DNA of 64,000 nt. Source: DLAJ01 sp964655525 (GTDB lineage Bacteria; Bacillota; Clostridia; Lachnospirales; Lachnospiraceae). The stretch spans positions 1 through 64,000 of the forward strand of contig CAZZNE010000016.1 of assembly GCA_964655525.1 (NCBI GenBank), given 5' to 3'. Positions 24,661 through 33,546 of this stretch are shown here, one piece after another. The translations under genes and the position numbers were made by a program. The notes below the pieces were generated by a model. The model was not told the DNA's origin, searched no databases, and saw nothing but the letters and a program-made list of their open reading frames with translations. Within the stretch, counting starts at the first letter, position 1. Every line of letters starts with the position of its first letter.

Positions 24661-26155
24661 AGCGATAAAACAGTTCTCCAAGCATGAGATCCTTCTTGAA
24701 ATCACGGATATTCGTGTTGGCATCGATATAGACCGCTTCGATTCCCATCGCAGCCGCCCAGTCGCCCATCTGCTCCGCTGTCAGGTCATATGTGAATGCG
24801 GTATGATGTGCGCCGCCAGCAAGGATCCATGCCTCCGCACCTGTATACAGATCCGGCTCCGGTGTCCAGAAGTTCGTGGCAACCGGAAGCTTCGGCATCG
24901 GTTTTTCTGTCTTTTTGCAGTTTACATCATTGATGATCAAGCGGAATCGACTGCCAAGGTCAATCATGGATACCGCAATGCCTTTTCCTTCTTTGGAAGT
25001 AAATACGAGTCTCGCGGGATCCTCTCTGTCTCCCATGGAAAGCGGCTGGCATTTGATACTGATCGGTCCATCGGCAATGGAAGGACAGATCTCAAGCATA
25101 TGCGCCTGCAAAATACCCTCTTTTCCTTTGACAAAGTTATAGGTATAGTCCTCCAGCATGGATGTACCCTTTGCATCCGCCATATCCTGCGTCATCAGTT
25201 TCATGATGCGCACCATCGCGGCAACCTTCCAGTCACCCTCCGCGCCAAAGCCATAGCCCTTCTGCATCAGTCGCTGGATCGCCAGTCCGGGGAGCTGCTT
25301 CAACGCGCCAAGGTCGCCGAAATGGGTGACGATCGCCTGATAATTTTTTTCTTCAAGGAAACGCTCAAAGCCCAGCTCAATCTGCGCCTGCACGGCAACA
25401 TGACGGCGAAATTCATCGGCGTCCCTGCCCTCCAACAGAATCTCATATTTGTCATAATATTCATCCACCAGCGCATTCGTATCCGATTCGGACACGGCAT
25501 CGACCGACTCCGCAATCTCATTGACCGGATAGGTATCTACCTCCCAGCCGAATTTAAGCTGTGCCTCGACCTTGTCCCCCTCGGTCACGGCAACATTACG
25601 CATATTGTCGGCAACGCGCATCACGCGCACATGACTGGATTCCACAACGCCGACCGCCGTACGCATCCACGATGCAATGCGGTCCTGTACGGTTTCATCC
25701 GCCCAATGTCCGACAACGACCTTGCGCTCGATCCCCATCCGGGAAACGATATGCCCATACTCCCTGTCGCCGTGCGCCGACTGATTTTCATTCATGAAAT
25801 CCATGTCGATCGCGTCATATGGAATTTCTTCATTGAACTGCGTATGCAGATGGAGCAGCGGCTTGCGGTATTCCTGAAGACCGATGATCCATGACTTTGC
25901 GGGAGAAAACGTATGCATCCATGTGATGACACCCGCGCAGCGCTCATCCGTATTTGCCTCGTTAAAGGTTCTTCTGATCAGCTCATTGGTGATCAGCGTC
26001 GGTTTCCAGACAATTTCAAACGGCAGTTTTCCTGATTCGTTCAGCTTCTGTACAATGATTTTTGCATGCTCCGCCACATGGGCAAGGCATTCGTCCCCGT
26101 ATAAATCCTGAGAACCTGTGCAAAACCAAAATTGATACTGTTTTCTTGTCAACAT
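24659..26155 (-). CDS. araA: L-arabinose isomerase
   Basis: Cytoplasmic enzyme of 498 residues converting L-arabinose to L-ribulose, the first step of arabinose breakdown. The family residues are present: the metal/catalytic Glu in AEGDWK, the Glu and His of EGILQAHMLE, and the second metal His in GGAHHT near residue 450. The length is normal. GGGGGA lies 7 nt before ATG 26155, and a strong sigma-A promoter is at 26185-26213. The gene stands alone; araB and araD are not in the window. The AraC-type regulator at 26322 is divergent and is the likely controller. The stop codon touches a hairpin array. Confidence 0.95.
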   Translation of the reverse strand: MLTRKQYQFWFCTGSQDLYGDECLAHVAEHAKIIVQKLNESGKLPFEIVWKPTLITNELIRRTFNEANTDERCAGVITWMHTFSPAKSWIIGLQEYRKPLLHLHTQFNEEIPYDAIDMDFMNENQSAHGDREYGHIVSRMGIERKVVVGHWADETVQDRIASWMRTAVGVVESSHVRVMRVADNMRNVAVTEGDKVEAQLKFGWEVDTYPVNEIAESVDAVSESDTNALVDEYYDKYEILLEGRDADEFRRHVAVQAQIELGFERFLEEKNYQAIVTHFGDLGALKQLPGLAIQRLMQKGYGFGAEGDWKVAAMVRIMKLMTQDMADAKGTSMLEDYTYNFVKGKEGILQAHMLEICPSIADGPISIKCQPLSMGDREDPARLVFTSKEGKGIAVSMIDLGSRFRLIINDVNCKKTEKPMPKLPVATNFWTPEPDLYTGAEAWILAGGAHHTAFTYDLTAEQMGDWAAAMGIEAVYIDANTNIRDFKKDLMLGELFYR

Positions 26156-26184
26156 CGCGTATCCCCCTTATTGCTTTTTGAGTT

Positions 26185-26213
26185 ATTATAGCAAATTTAT
26201 CCATCCAATTCAA
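26185..26213 (-). promoter_or_regulatory. Sigma-A promoter of araA
   Basis: Minus strand: TTGAAT (26213-26208), a 17-bp spacer and TATAAT (26190-26185). A -10-like TATACT for the divergent regulator is at 26249-26254, without a clear -35. Confidence 0.75.
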
Positions 26214-26321
26214 CGTGAAAAGAGGATGCATTTTGTGCAAAGACGTGCTATACTTAAGTGCAATATGGCTGCACCTATTTTGAACGGCTGCCGCAGGCTA
26301 TTTCTCTTGGGAGAGTTAATT

Positions 26322-27194
26322 ATGTACAATCTTTTTGAAGCCGGAAACGCGCTGAATACCCCTTTTGAATGCTTTGTTTTTGACGCCGGGACAACTCGTT
26401 TTCCGATCAGACCGCACTGGCATTATTTTGCGGAAATGATTTTTATGCTGGAAGGAAGCGCCGAAATGCACACCGATGAGCGGATTCATACCGCCAATGC
26501 CGGTGATATGGTCTTTTTTCATCCACAGTCCGTTCATTCCATTTATGCCGCTGCTCCGGGACCGCTGCGCTATATTGTGCTCAAATTTGACATCAACAGC
26601 ATCCATATCACATCCTCCTATGCGCCGAAGCTGCGCAATATCGTAAAAAGCGCATACAATAAGCAGATGCCGTTTTATTTTCCCGCGGAGACTGCGGAGA
26701 ACATGGAATGCGGCCGCCTGTTCCGGGACTGCGTGGACGAACTGCAGAAACAGGAATACGGCTACGACAGGATTATTCAGACAAAGCTTTATCATCTTTT
26801 AATGAACATTATCCGCTGCTGGATGCGCGACGGCTTTTCGATCGATCACGATGTGTTTGCCGCCGACGCCCAATATGACATCGACAGCGTTACGGAATAT
26901 ATCGACTCCAACATCAAAGAAAATCTTCAGGTCGCCGATATTGCGTCAAAATGCGGGCTCAGCTATTCCTGCTTTGCCAAGAAATTCAAGCAGCTTTACG
27001 GAAAAAGCTGCAAGACCTATATTGAAGAAATGAAAATTTTTAAGGTGGAGGATTTTCTTCTTTTCACAAGCTTTGACCTTACCTATATCAGTCAGGAAAC
27101 CGGGTTCTCCGATTGCAGCCATATGATCAAAAGTTTCAAAAAATATCGCAGCTGCACGCCGAAGCAGTTTCGAATGAAGCATAAGATGGCGTAG
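26322..27194 (+). CDS. AraC family transcription regulator
   Basis: 290 residues. The N-terminal cupin-like sugar-sensing domain (about 1-150) contains RPHWHYFAEMIFMLEGS and FFHPQSVHSIY. The C-terminal 100 residues carry two helix-turn-helix motifs, with LQVADIASKCGLSYSCFAKKF and the second around ISQETGFSDCSHMIKSFKKY, typical of AraC. GGGAGA lies 7 nt before ATG 26322; an upstream ATG at 26178 would overlap the araA promoter and is rejected. Divergence from araA suggests it activates araA with arabinose as signal (inference from position and family). Confidence 0.85.
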   Translation: MYNLFEAGNALNTPFECFVFDAGTTRFPIRPHWHYFAEMIFMLEGSAEMHTDERIHTANAGDMVFFHPQSVHSIYAAAPGPLRYIVLKFDINSIHITSSYAPKLRNIVKSAYNKQMPFYFPAETAENMECGRLFRDCVDELQKQEYGYDRIIQTKLYHLLMNIIRCWMRDGFSIDHDVFAADAQYDIDSVTEYIDSNIKENLQVADIASKCGLSYSCFAKKFKQLYGKSCKTYIEEMKIFKVEDFLLFTSFDLTYISQETGFSDCSHMIKSFKKYRSCTPKQFRMKHKMA

Positions 27195-27210
27195 GGGATG
27201 AATCAGCTTT

Positions 27211-27729
27211 TCACCAAACCCCAAAGCATTTCCCGATCCAGTATCCAAAGCCCAGCACCCAGCTCGTCACAATGCCATAAAGAATGACCGGTCCCGCAAT
27301 CGTAAATATCTTGGCGCCGATACCGAACACCTGACCTTCCTTTTGATATTCAATCGCCGGAGACGCCACGGAGTTGGCAAAGCCCGTGATCGGCACGAGT
27401 GCCCCTGCTCCCGCAAACGCGCCAAGCTTTTGATATAGGTTAAAGCCGGTCAAAAGCACGCTGAGCAAAACAAGTATGACGGAACACCACGTTCCCGCCG
27501 TTTCTTTATCCAGTCCGAACTGATTTGTCGCAACATTTAGGATCACCTGCCCGAGCGTACAGATCAACCCTCCCACAATGAACGCTTTCAGCATCTGCCA
27601 CCAAATATTCTTTTTGGGTGTCATCTGCTCGACATATTCCTGATAAACCTGCTTTTTCTGCTGCATACGGCTCTGCTGATGCTTCTGCTCTTCATATGCC
27701 TTTTTCATATCCTTTGACTGATCTGCCAT
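27211..27729 (-). CDS. spoVAC: Stage V sporulation protein AC (SpoVAC)
   Basis: 172 residues. A charged cytoplasmic N-terminus (about 1-40) is followed by four or five membrane helices, with AFIVGGLICTLGQVIL and FAGAGALVPITGFANS as family hallmarks shared with SpoVAE. SpoVAC is the mechanosensitive component of the dipicolinic-acid channel of the spore inner membrane. A weak GGGG lies before ATG 27729. No spoVAD gene is present next to it, as there would be in the usual AC-AD-AE block. Confidence 0.85.
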   Translation of the reverse strand: MADQSKDMKKAYEEQKHQQSRMQQKKQVYQEYVEQMTPKKNIWWQMLKAFIVGGLICTLGQVILNVATNQFGLDKETAGTWCSVILVLLSVLLTGFNLYQKLGAFAGAGALVPITGFANSVASPAIEYQKEGQVFGIGAKIFTIAGPVILYGIVTSWVLGFGYWIGKCFGVW

Positions 27730-27879
27730 CGGCTGATTCCCCGCTTTCCGATTCTTTTTTCCGGAATAGGATGTGCGGCATATTCAAAAATATGCATCAT
27801 GTGATTTTATTACTGACAGGAATTTTTTATTTACTGTGCCCAAAAAACATGTTAGCATATCATTCATCGGAGGTCTGAT

Positions 27880-29240
27880 ATGAAAAAAGATACGGATATG
27901 ACCGTCGGAAACCCGTTTCGATTGATTGGTACTTTTTCTTTTTCACTGGTCGTCGGGAATGTATTTCAACAATTATATACCTTTGTGGATACGATCATCA
28001 TCGGAAGAAAGATCGGTCCTTTGGGGCTTGCCGCCCTCGTCGGTACGGAATGGCCCTGTTTTTGGTAAATGGAATCGTGATCGGACTGGTTTCAGGATTC
28101 TCCATCCTGTTAGGAAACAGTTTTGGTGAAAAGAACGAAGAAGAATTTACTATTTATTATAAGGTATCTAAAAAAATTTGCCTCATTCTCGCCGTCGTAC
28201 TGACCGTGTGCGCACTCTTCACCTCCGGATGGATCCTTCGTCTGCTCGGCACAAAAGAGGAAGTGTATTCCATGGCAAGAGAATATGTGAATACGATCTT
28301 TTTGGGGATTCCTTTTTTAACGCTCTATCAGCTGTACTCCGGTGCGTTAAGGAGCCGTGGAAACAGTCATATTCCTTTACTCGCCATGACGATTTCCTCA
28401 CTGTGTAACATCGCTTTTGACATCCTGTTTGTCAATATTTTCGGATTTGGCATAGCGGGCGCGGCATCCGGCACCGTTCTCTCAGAATGTGTGGTCATGA
28501 TCATCTGCGGCTATTATTTCTACCATAAAAGAGCTTTTTCCGAAAATCTCCTGTCAACTCATGCCGCCATCCGTTCCTACAGTGAAACCTTCATCGCGGG
28601 AAAGCTGTTCAAAATGGGAATCCCCATGACCATGCAGAGCGTCATTACCTCAATCGGTGGTCTGATCGTTGTAAACCGGATCAATCAGTATGAGATTTCG
28701 TTTCTCGCAGGATATTCCGCCGCCGCAAAATTATATGGACTGCTGGAAATCGCGGCGTCTTCTTTCGGACTGGCAGCCGCCGCCTATGTTTCTCAAAACT
28801 ATGGAGCAAATAAGATTGTTCGGATCAGAGAAGGGGTCCGGGCAAGTCTGTTCATGGGAGTCGTCGTTTCCCTTGTATGTTCCGGGGTGATGGTATTCTT
28901 AGGCCGAAATATTCTGCAATTATTTATTGACTCCCCCGACATGACCGGAGAAATCCTGCAATACGGCTATCGGTTTCTTACTATATTGGCGCTATTTTTT
29001 CCGTTTCTGTATATTTTATATATTTTGCGGTCTTCTCTTCAGGGTATCAATCATGCGGTTGTACCTATGCTGTCAAGCTTTGCGCAGTTAAGTATGCGCC
29101 TTTTATGCGCAATCATATTAACAAAGTACATCGGAAGCGACGGCATATTCTTCGGTGAAATATCAGCCTGGCTGTTTGCAGATCTCATTCTTTTGATCGC
29201 TTACCTGACAAGTATACAAAAGCTTTCGGCAGCAAACTAG
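27880..29240 (+). pseudogene. MATE family efflux transporter, frameshifted
   Basis: Two overlapping frames make up one MATE (multidrug and toxin extrusion) transporter of about 455 residues with 12 membrane helices. The first frame (27880-28068) covers the N-terminus, including GNVFQQLYTFVDTIIIG. The second (from about 28050) resumes at FLVNGIVIG and runs to 29240. The shift is -1, placed near 28045-28065 around a GGCCC and a TTTTT run, and is equal to loss of one base. GGAGG lies 6 nt before ATG 27880. It is either a recent inactivating mutation or a sequence error. No slippery heptamer in the right frame was found, so programmed frameshifting is unlikely. Confidence 0.75.
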
Positions 29241-29278
29241 GGAAACGCTGATGAAAGCGTTTCCACAGTCTGCTGCCG
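29227..29278. other. Nested stem-loop at the end of the MATE gene
   Basis: Outer arms CGGCAGCA/TGCTGCCG enclose inner arms GGAAACGC (29241-29248) / GCGTTTCC (29257-29264). There is no T run on either strand, so a terminator role is uncertain. It lies between the convergent MATE and ArsR genes. Confidence 0.4.
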
Positions 29279-29294
29279 TATTTATGCCTGAACT

Positions 29295-29660
29295 TTATTC
29301 CCCGCTCGGACAGCTCACCTCAAACATCTCGTCGAGCGCGTGATGAAGAATCTGCGCCTGCGCATTCTCGGCAAGCTTATAGTAGACTTCCTTACCGTCA
29401 CGCCTGCTGACGATCAGACCACTCTCTCGTAAAAGCCGTAAATGATGCGAAACCGCAGGATCGCTCATTTCCATCGCCGCAGCAATATTGCTCACACATT
29501 CCTCGCAATGGCACAGCATCCACAAAATACGCAGACGCGTACTGTCCCCGAGCTTATCAAACCACGATGCCACTTTCTGAAAATCGACAATATCCGGCAT
29601 TCGATCGAGGACATGCTTAATATTTTGTCCATGATCATGCGGTAAATCATAATGTGCCAT
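29295..29660 (-). CDS. ArsR family metal-sensing repressor
   Basis: 122 residues, winged helix. The metal site is suggested by Cys50, Cys52 and Cys55 in MLCHCEEC, in the position of the CadC/SmtB alpha3 site, and by a His-rich N-terminus (HYDLPHDHGQN). DNA recognition lies in MSDPAVSHHLRLLRESGLI. GGAGG lies 5 nt before ATG 29660; longer starts overlap the end of the ATPase gene. It is the last gene of the efflux operon and probably represses it by binding the operator at 32044-32065, releasing on Zn, Cd or Pb (family knowledge). Confidence 0.85.
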   Translation of the reverse strand: MAHYDLPHDHGQNIKHVLDRMPDIVDFQKVASWFDKLGDSTRLRILWMLCHCEECVSNIAAAMEMSDPAVSHHLRLLRESGLIVSRRDGKEVYYKLAENAQAQILHHALDEMFEVSCPSGE

Positions 29661-29703
29661 ACGCTCCTCCATTTCCGGTCTCACCATGTCAAAAAACGCG
29701 GAC

Positions 29704-31581
29704 TCATCTGTTTGAAACCGCCAGCGCCCTCGTTGCGTTGAGCACGGCGAGCACCATGACGCCGACATCCGCAAAGATCGCCCACCACATGTTCGCAACA
29801 CCCAACGCACCGAGCACAAGACAGACAGCTTTTACCGCCAACGCAAACACGATATTTTCATAGACGATGCGAAGTGTCTTTCGCGCGATCCGCATCGCAA
29901 GCGCAATCTTTGACGGGTCATCATCCATCAGCACCACATCGGCTGCTTCAATAGCGGCATCCGAGCCGAGCGCCCCCATTGCGATACCGACATCCGCGCG
30001 GGATAAAACAGGCGCATCGTTGATGCCGTCCCCGACAAACACGAGCTTTTCTTTTTTACCGGTCTGAGCAAGCAGACGCTCGACCTCATCGACCTTATCA
30101 CCCGGCAGGAGTTCGCTTTTGACCTCATCAGCAGAAAGCTCTGAAGCGATTGCCTCGGCAACTTTCTTCGCGTCACCCGTCAGCATCACGGTCTTGCGGA
30201 CGCCGTTTGCCTTCAGCGCGCGAACTGCCTCCGCTGCAGTCGGCTTTAACACATCCGCAATCAGGATTCTTCCGATATATTCGCCGTCAAGCGCCAGATG
30301 AACCTCCGTACCGATCCCGTCACTTTCCGCACAAGCGATATTCATGCGTTCCATGAGCCTGCGGTTGCCCGCTGCAACCGTTTTCCCGTCCATCGTCGCC
30401 GTCACGCCATGCCCGCTGATTTCCTCCACGTCGCTCACCAACGCCATGTCAATATTTTTTCCGTACGCCCTGCGCAGACTCTCCGCGATCGGATGAGTGG
30501 AATAGCTCTCGGCATGCGCCGCGTAACGCAGCAGCGTTTCCTCGCTCACACCCACAGGACTGATCTTTGTCACCTCAAAAACACCCTTTGTCATCGTTCC
30601 CGTTTTATCAAAAACAACGATTCCCGCCGAGGCAAGCGCCTCCAAATAATTGGAGCCTTTCACCAGAATACCACGTGCGGACGCTCCGCCGATGCCGCCA
30701 AAAAAGCTTAACGGTATCGAAATGACCAGCGCGCACGGACAGCTGATGACTAAGAAGGTCAATGCCCGTGTAAACCATACAAGCCAGTCAGCGCCGCCCC
30801 CCAAAAGTATCTGTACAAGCGGCGGAAGCACCGCTAGCAGCACGGCTGCAAGGCAGACCGCAGGCGTATATACCTTTGCAAAACGGGTGATAAAATTCTC
30901 CGAACGCGATTTTTTCATGCTGGAGTTTTCCACCAGATCTAAAATCTTCGACACAGTTGACTCGCCAAATTCCTTCGTCGTGCGCACCTTGATCAGTCCG
31001 CTTAAATTGACACATCCGCTGATGACTTCATCGCCCTCTTTCGCCTCACGCGGCACGCTCTCTCCGGTCAATGCGCTCGTATTTAAGGTCGTTTCTCCCT
31101 CCATGATCACGCCGTCAATCGGCAGCTTTTCTCCCGGTTTTACCACAATGACCGTTCCGGTCTCCACCTCATCGGGATCGACCTGCACGAGTTCCCCATC
31201 CTGTTCAATATTGGCGTAATCGGGACGAATATCCATCAACGCCGTAATATTTTTACGACTCTTGCCGACGGCATAGCTCTGAAACAGTTCACCGATCTGA
31301 TAAAAAAGCATGACCGACACGCCCTCTACCATCTCGCCAATCCCGATCGCACCAACGGTCGCGACCGCCATAAGAAAATTCTCATCAAATACCTGCCCGT
31401 GGATGATGCCCAAAGCCGCCTTCCGCAGAATATCATAGCCGATCACCAGATACGGGACCAAATACAGCGCCGTCTTTATTTTGCTGTCAATCGGTAAGAC
31501 CACAAGCAGAACCATCAACGCTGCGGTAATGATGATACGCAGCAGCATCTTTTTTTGCTTTTTATTCATAATAATAACCAT
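29704..31581 (-). CDS. cadA: Zn2+/Cd2+-exporting P1B-type ATPase
   Basis: 625 residues. Membrane pump with the metal-binding SCPCALV in a membrane helix (about residue 290), the phosphorylation site DKTGTMT, the HP locus STHPIAES and the hinge GDGINDAPVL. The CPC motif together with the adjacent ArsR gene suggests Zn/Cd/Pb; Cu pumps normally also carry CPC, so the call is not absolute. It has no N-terminal metal-binding domain. That domain is encoded separately in the gene at 31724. Starts at 31581 or 31569 are both possible; an AAAGG lies 1 or 13 nt upstream, neither ideal. Operon: HMA protein, ATPase, ArsR. Confidence 0.85.
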   Translation of the reverse strand: MVIIMNKKQKKMLLRIIITAALMVLLVVLPIDSKIKTALYLVPYLVIGYDILRKAALGIIHGQVFDENFLMAVATVGAIGIGEMVEGVSVMLFYQIGELFQSYAVGKSRKNITALMDIRPDYANIEQDGELVQVDPDEVETGTVIVVKPGEKLPIDGVIMEGETTLNTSALTGESVPREAKEGDEVISGCVNLSGLIKVRTTKEFGESTVSKILDLVENSSMKKSRSENFITRFAKVYTPAVCLAAVLLAVLPPLVQILLGGGADWLVWFTRALTFLVISCPCALVISIPLSFFGGIGGASARGILVKGSNYLEALASAGIVVFDKTGTMTKGVFEVTKISPVGVSEETLLRYAAHAESYSTHPIAESLRRAYGKNIDMALVSDVEEISGHGVTATMDGKTVAAGNRRLMERMNIACAESDGIGTEVHLALDGEYIGRILIADVLKPTAAEAVRALKANGVRKTVMLTGDAKKVAEAIASELSADEVKSELLPGDKVDEVERLLAQTGKKEKLVFVGDGINDAPVLSRADVGIAMGALGSDAAIEAADVVLMDDDPSKIALAMRIARKTLRIVYENIVFALAVKAVCLVLGALGVANMWWAIFADVGVMVLAVLNATRALAVSNR

Positions 31582-31634
31582 GCCTTTCTCGCAACCTGAA
31601 AACTTGAATGCGTATGAAATACGCTATGCCGCAG

Positions 31635-31702
31635 GCACAAATTTGCAAATTGAACAAGTTCGCAAAGCGAACAAGTTCACAAAGCGAACAAGTTCGCTTA
31701 TA
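31635..31702. repeat. Intercistronic 17-bp tandem repeat with palindromes
   Basis: Three copies of a 17-bp unit beginning GAACAAGTTCGC start at 31652, 31669 and 31686. They are preceded by GCACAAATTTGCAAA (from 31635). Each unit contains the palindrome GAAC-AA-GTTC. The same leader and unit recur at 47390-47420. It fills the gap between the HMA gene and the ATPase gene. Confidence 0.6.
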
Positions 31703-31723
31703 AAATTTATTTTTCACACTACT

Positions 31724-31942
31724 TTACAGTATGATCTCGCAGTCATCCTCGACTTTTTTACAAGCTTTCACAACCGCTTTCATCGTCGTCTGCTCATCTG
31801 CGCCCTCGTCAAATTCCACCTTCATTTTCTGCGTCATAAAGGAAACCGTCGCATCCTTCACGCCCTCGACCTTCTTCGTCGCTTCCTCCATCTTCAATGC
31901 GCATGCCGCGCAGTCCACCTCGATCTGATATGTTTTTTTCAT
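31724..31942 (-). CDS. Heavy-metal-associated (HMA) domain protein
   Basis: 72 residues making one ferredoxin-like HMA domain. The metal pair Cys11/Cys14 is in VDCAACALKM, a variant of the GMTCxxC loop. It is probably a soluble metallochaperone, or the detached metal-binding domain of the ATPase next to it. GAGGAGG lies 9 nt before ATG 31942. It is the first gene of the efflux operon, behind a promoter with an ArsR-type operator. Confidence 0.8.
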   Translation of the reverse strand: MKKTYQIEVDCAACALKMEEATKKVEGVKDATVSFMTQKMKVEFDEGADEQTTMKAVVKACKKVEDDCEIIL

Positions 31943-32043
31943 AAAAAATGTCCTCCTCGTTCCTTTTTGTAACAGATTGTTTCCGAAACATGCTCTCAGC
32001 GCTCTTTGCGATAAGATCGTTGGAATCATTCTGTCTCTTGATA

Positions 32044-32065
32044 TAAACATTTAAGCATATGTTTA
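32044..32065. promoter_or_regulatory. ArsR-type operator of the metal efflux operon
   Basis: Inverted repeat TAAACAT (32044-32050) / ATGTTTA (32059-32065) with an 8-bp centre. It overlaps the -10 box and spacer of the promoter. The AT-rich 22-bp palindrome is of the type bound by SmtB/ArsR proteins. Confidence 0.6.
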
Positions 32066-32077
32066 ATTGTTTGTCAA
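32049..32077 (-). promoter_or_regulatory. Sigma-A promoter of the metal efflux operon
   Basis: Minus strand: TTGACA (32077-32072), a 17-bp spacer and TTAAAT (32054-32049). The -35 box is perfect. Confidence 0.75.
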
Positions 32078-32175
32078 TATTCTTACACAAAAAAATTATT
32101 AATGCCAGATAGAATCCGATTTTCCCTTCTTTTGCATTATGATGCCCGGGTATCATCCATTTCACACACTGCGTA

Positions 32176-32204
32176 TTGACTCCCAAAACCGGCAATGTTA
32201 AAAT
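32176..32204 (+). promoter_or_regulatory. Sigma-A promoter of the GNAT gene
   Basis: TTGACT (32176-32181), a 17-bp spacer and TAAAAT (32199-32204). The untranslated leader would be about 78 nt. Confidence 0.65.
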
Positions 32205-32288
32205 CAGAACCATCATCAATATTTGAAACACCATGTAATTGGTATGCCATATCATACATGATTCATTCTTTATGGAGGCGGAAAATAA

Positions 32289-33080
32289 ATGGATCGTCAG
32301 GCAGATCAAAGAGACTTGAAATTACTTGAGAATGATAAATATACGTTTTTTGTATTAGGAAGAATTCTGAATGATTCATGCAGATTAACACTGACAGATC
32401 ATGAACGTTTGATCATCTGCCATTCCGCTGATCCGTTTCCTGTGTGGATATGGACGCCGGATGATCATTCTTTAGTAGAAAAGGAACGGGCCTGGCAGGC
32501 TGTTATGCAAGCCTGTCCCATTTCAGACGGGTATCGGTATAATCTGAAAAATGACTTAGCCTGCTTTTTTCTTTCTAAGGCAGAGGAACAGGGACTTCAC
32601 GCGGCGCTCACAATGAATCTGTTTGCTTATGACTGCCCAAAACCGCTTGCACCAAAGCATGCGGCGGACGGACATATTCATTTATGCACACAGGATGATC
32701 TGGAAGAGGCTGCCACGATCATCAAACTGTTCCACGAAGAGACCGGCATCGATCAGCGCAGCGATGAGGAAAACTTAGATCACGTCCGAAAGCTGATCGA
32801 GGACAGCCGTTTATTTTTCTGGAAAGATCAGGACGGGAAAGCAGTGGCAAGTTGTTCCTATTCGCCAACCGATGATCTGGCAGCTCTTAGCAACGTATAT
32901 ACATTTCCTGCAAACCGAAGGAAGCATTACGCAGAAAACTTAGTGTATCAGGTGACTAAAATTGTGGAACGTACGGGCGCTATGCCAATGCTTTATACGA
33001 ATGCTGACTATGCGGCTTCTAACGCATGTTATGAGAAAATCGGATATATGCTGAGGGGAAAGCTTAGTACGATCGGGTAA
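32289..33080 (+). CDS. GNAT family acetyltransferase
   Basis: 263 residues. The second half is a GNAT domain: YTFPANRRKHYAENLVYQVTK corresponds to the acetyl-CoA-binding motif A, and NACYEKIGYM is the typical C-terminal motif. The N-terminal half (about 1-120) resembles a second, degenerate acetyltransferase-like lobe. GGAGG lies 10 nt before ATG 32289. Substrate unknown. It is a single gene, convergent with spoVAB. Confidence 0.8.
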   Translation: MDRQADQRDLKLLENDKYTFFVLGRILNDSCRLTLTDHERLIICHSADPFPVWIWTPDDHSLVEKERAWQAVMQACPISDGYRYNLKNDLACFFLSKAEEQGLHAALTMNLFAYDCPKPLAPKHAADGHIHLCTQDDLEEAATIIKLFHEETGIDQRSDEENLDHVRKLIEDSRLFFWKDQDGKAVASCSYSPTDDLAALSNVYTFPANRRKHYAENLVYQVTKIVERTGAMPMLYTNADYAASNACYEKIGYMLRGKLSTIG

Positions 33081-33090
33081 GACCCCTCCC

Positions 33091-33546
33091 CTAAAACAGT
33101 CCATAATAAAAATAGCAAAGGGAACCCACGAGCTTTGCGACTGCAATGGAGAGAATGATAATGCCAAGCCCTTTGCGCAGATGTATCCTGCGCGCAAATA
33201 CGGGAATCCCGCCGAGCATCTCCTCAATCGCAAGCGCAAGGCATCCGACGAACATGCCCGTAAAAAATGCCCAGATAATCACAAATACAATGCCTGCTGC
33301 CTTTAACAGTATGCTGCGCATCTCCCATGAGGGCGTTGTCCACAAGTGGGAATACACACCGAAAATGCCGCCGGCGATCGCGCCCGCGACAATCCATTCC
33401 TCATACAATTCGATTTTATACGCCGTGTGAAATCGGGCGGCAAAGCGCGGGACGAGCGCCACAACAATAACAGTCGTGAACACGCCGCCCGCCGTAAATA
33501 CGCCGAAGCTCAATCCGAGTACGATCAGAAACAGCTGTTCCATCAT
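33091..33546 (-). CDS. spoVAB: Stage V sporulation protein AB (SpoVAB)
   Basis: 151 residues with about four membrane helices. The family pattern begins LFLIVLGLSFGVFTAGGVFTT and ends with a charged loop and a last helix. It is part of the SpoVA set, which is needed for dipicolinic acid uptake into the forespore. Its ATG overlaps the spoVAA stop by 4 bases, showing translational coupling. It is the last gene of the sigF-side cluster. Confidence 0.85.
   Translation of the reverse strand: MMEQLFLIVLGLSFGVFTAGGVFTTVIVVALVPRFAARFHTAYKIELYEEWIVAGAIAGGIFGVYSHLWTTPSWEMRSILLKAAGIVFVIIWAFFTGMFVGCLALAIEEMLGGIPVFARRIHLRKGLGIIILSIAVAKLVGSLCYFYYGLF

Noticed and set aside
26178..26321. Longer N-terminus of the AraC-type regulator
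   Set aside because: The extra 48 codons overlap the araA promoter and have no ribosome site; ATG 26322 has GGGAGA.
28040..28070. Programmed -1 frameshift in the MATE gene
   Set aside because: No X XXY YYZ heptamer in the zero frame and no reason for two products; mutation or sequence error is simpler.
31809..32309. 166-codon minus-strand frame over the metal operon promoter
   Set aside because: Covers the promoter, operator and HMA gene in another frame; no domain.
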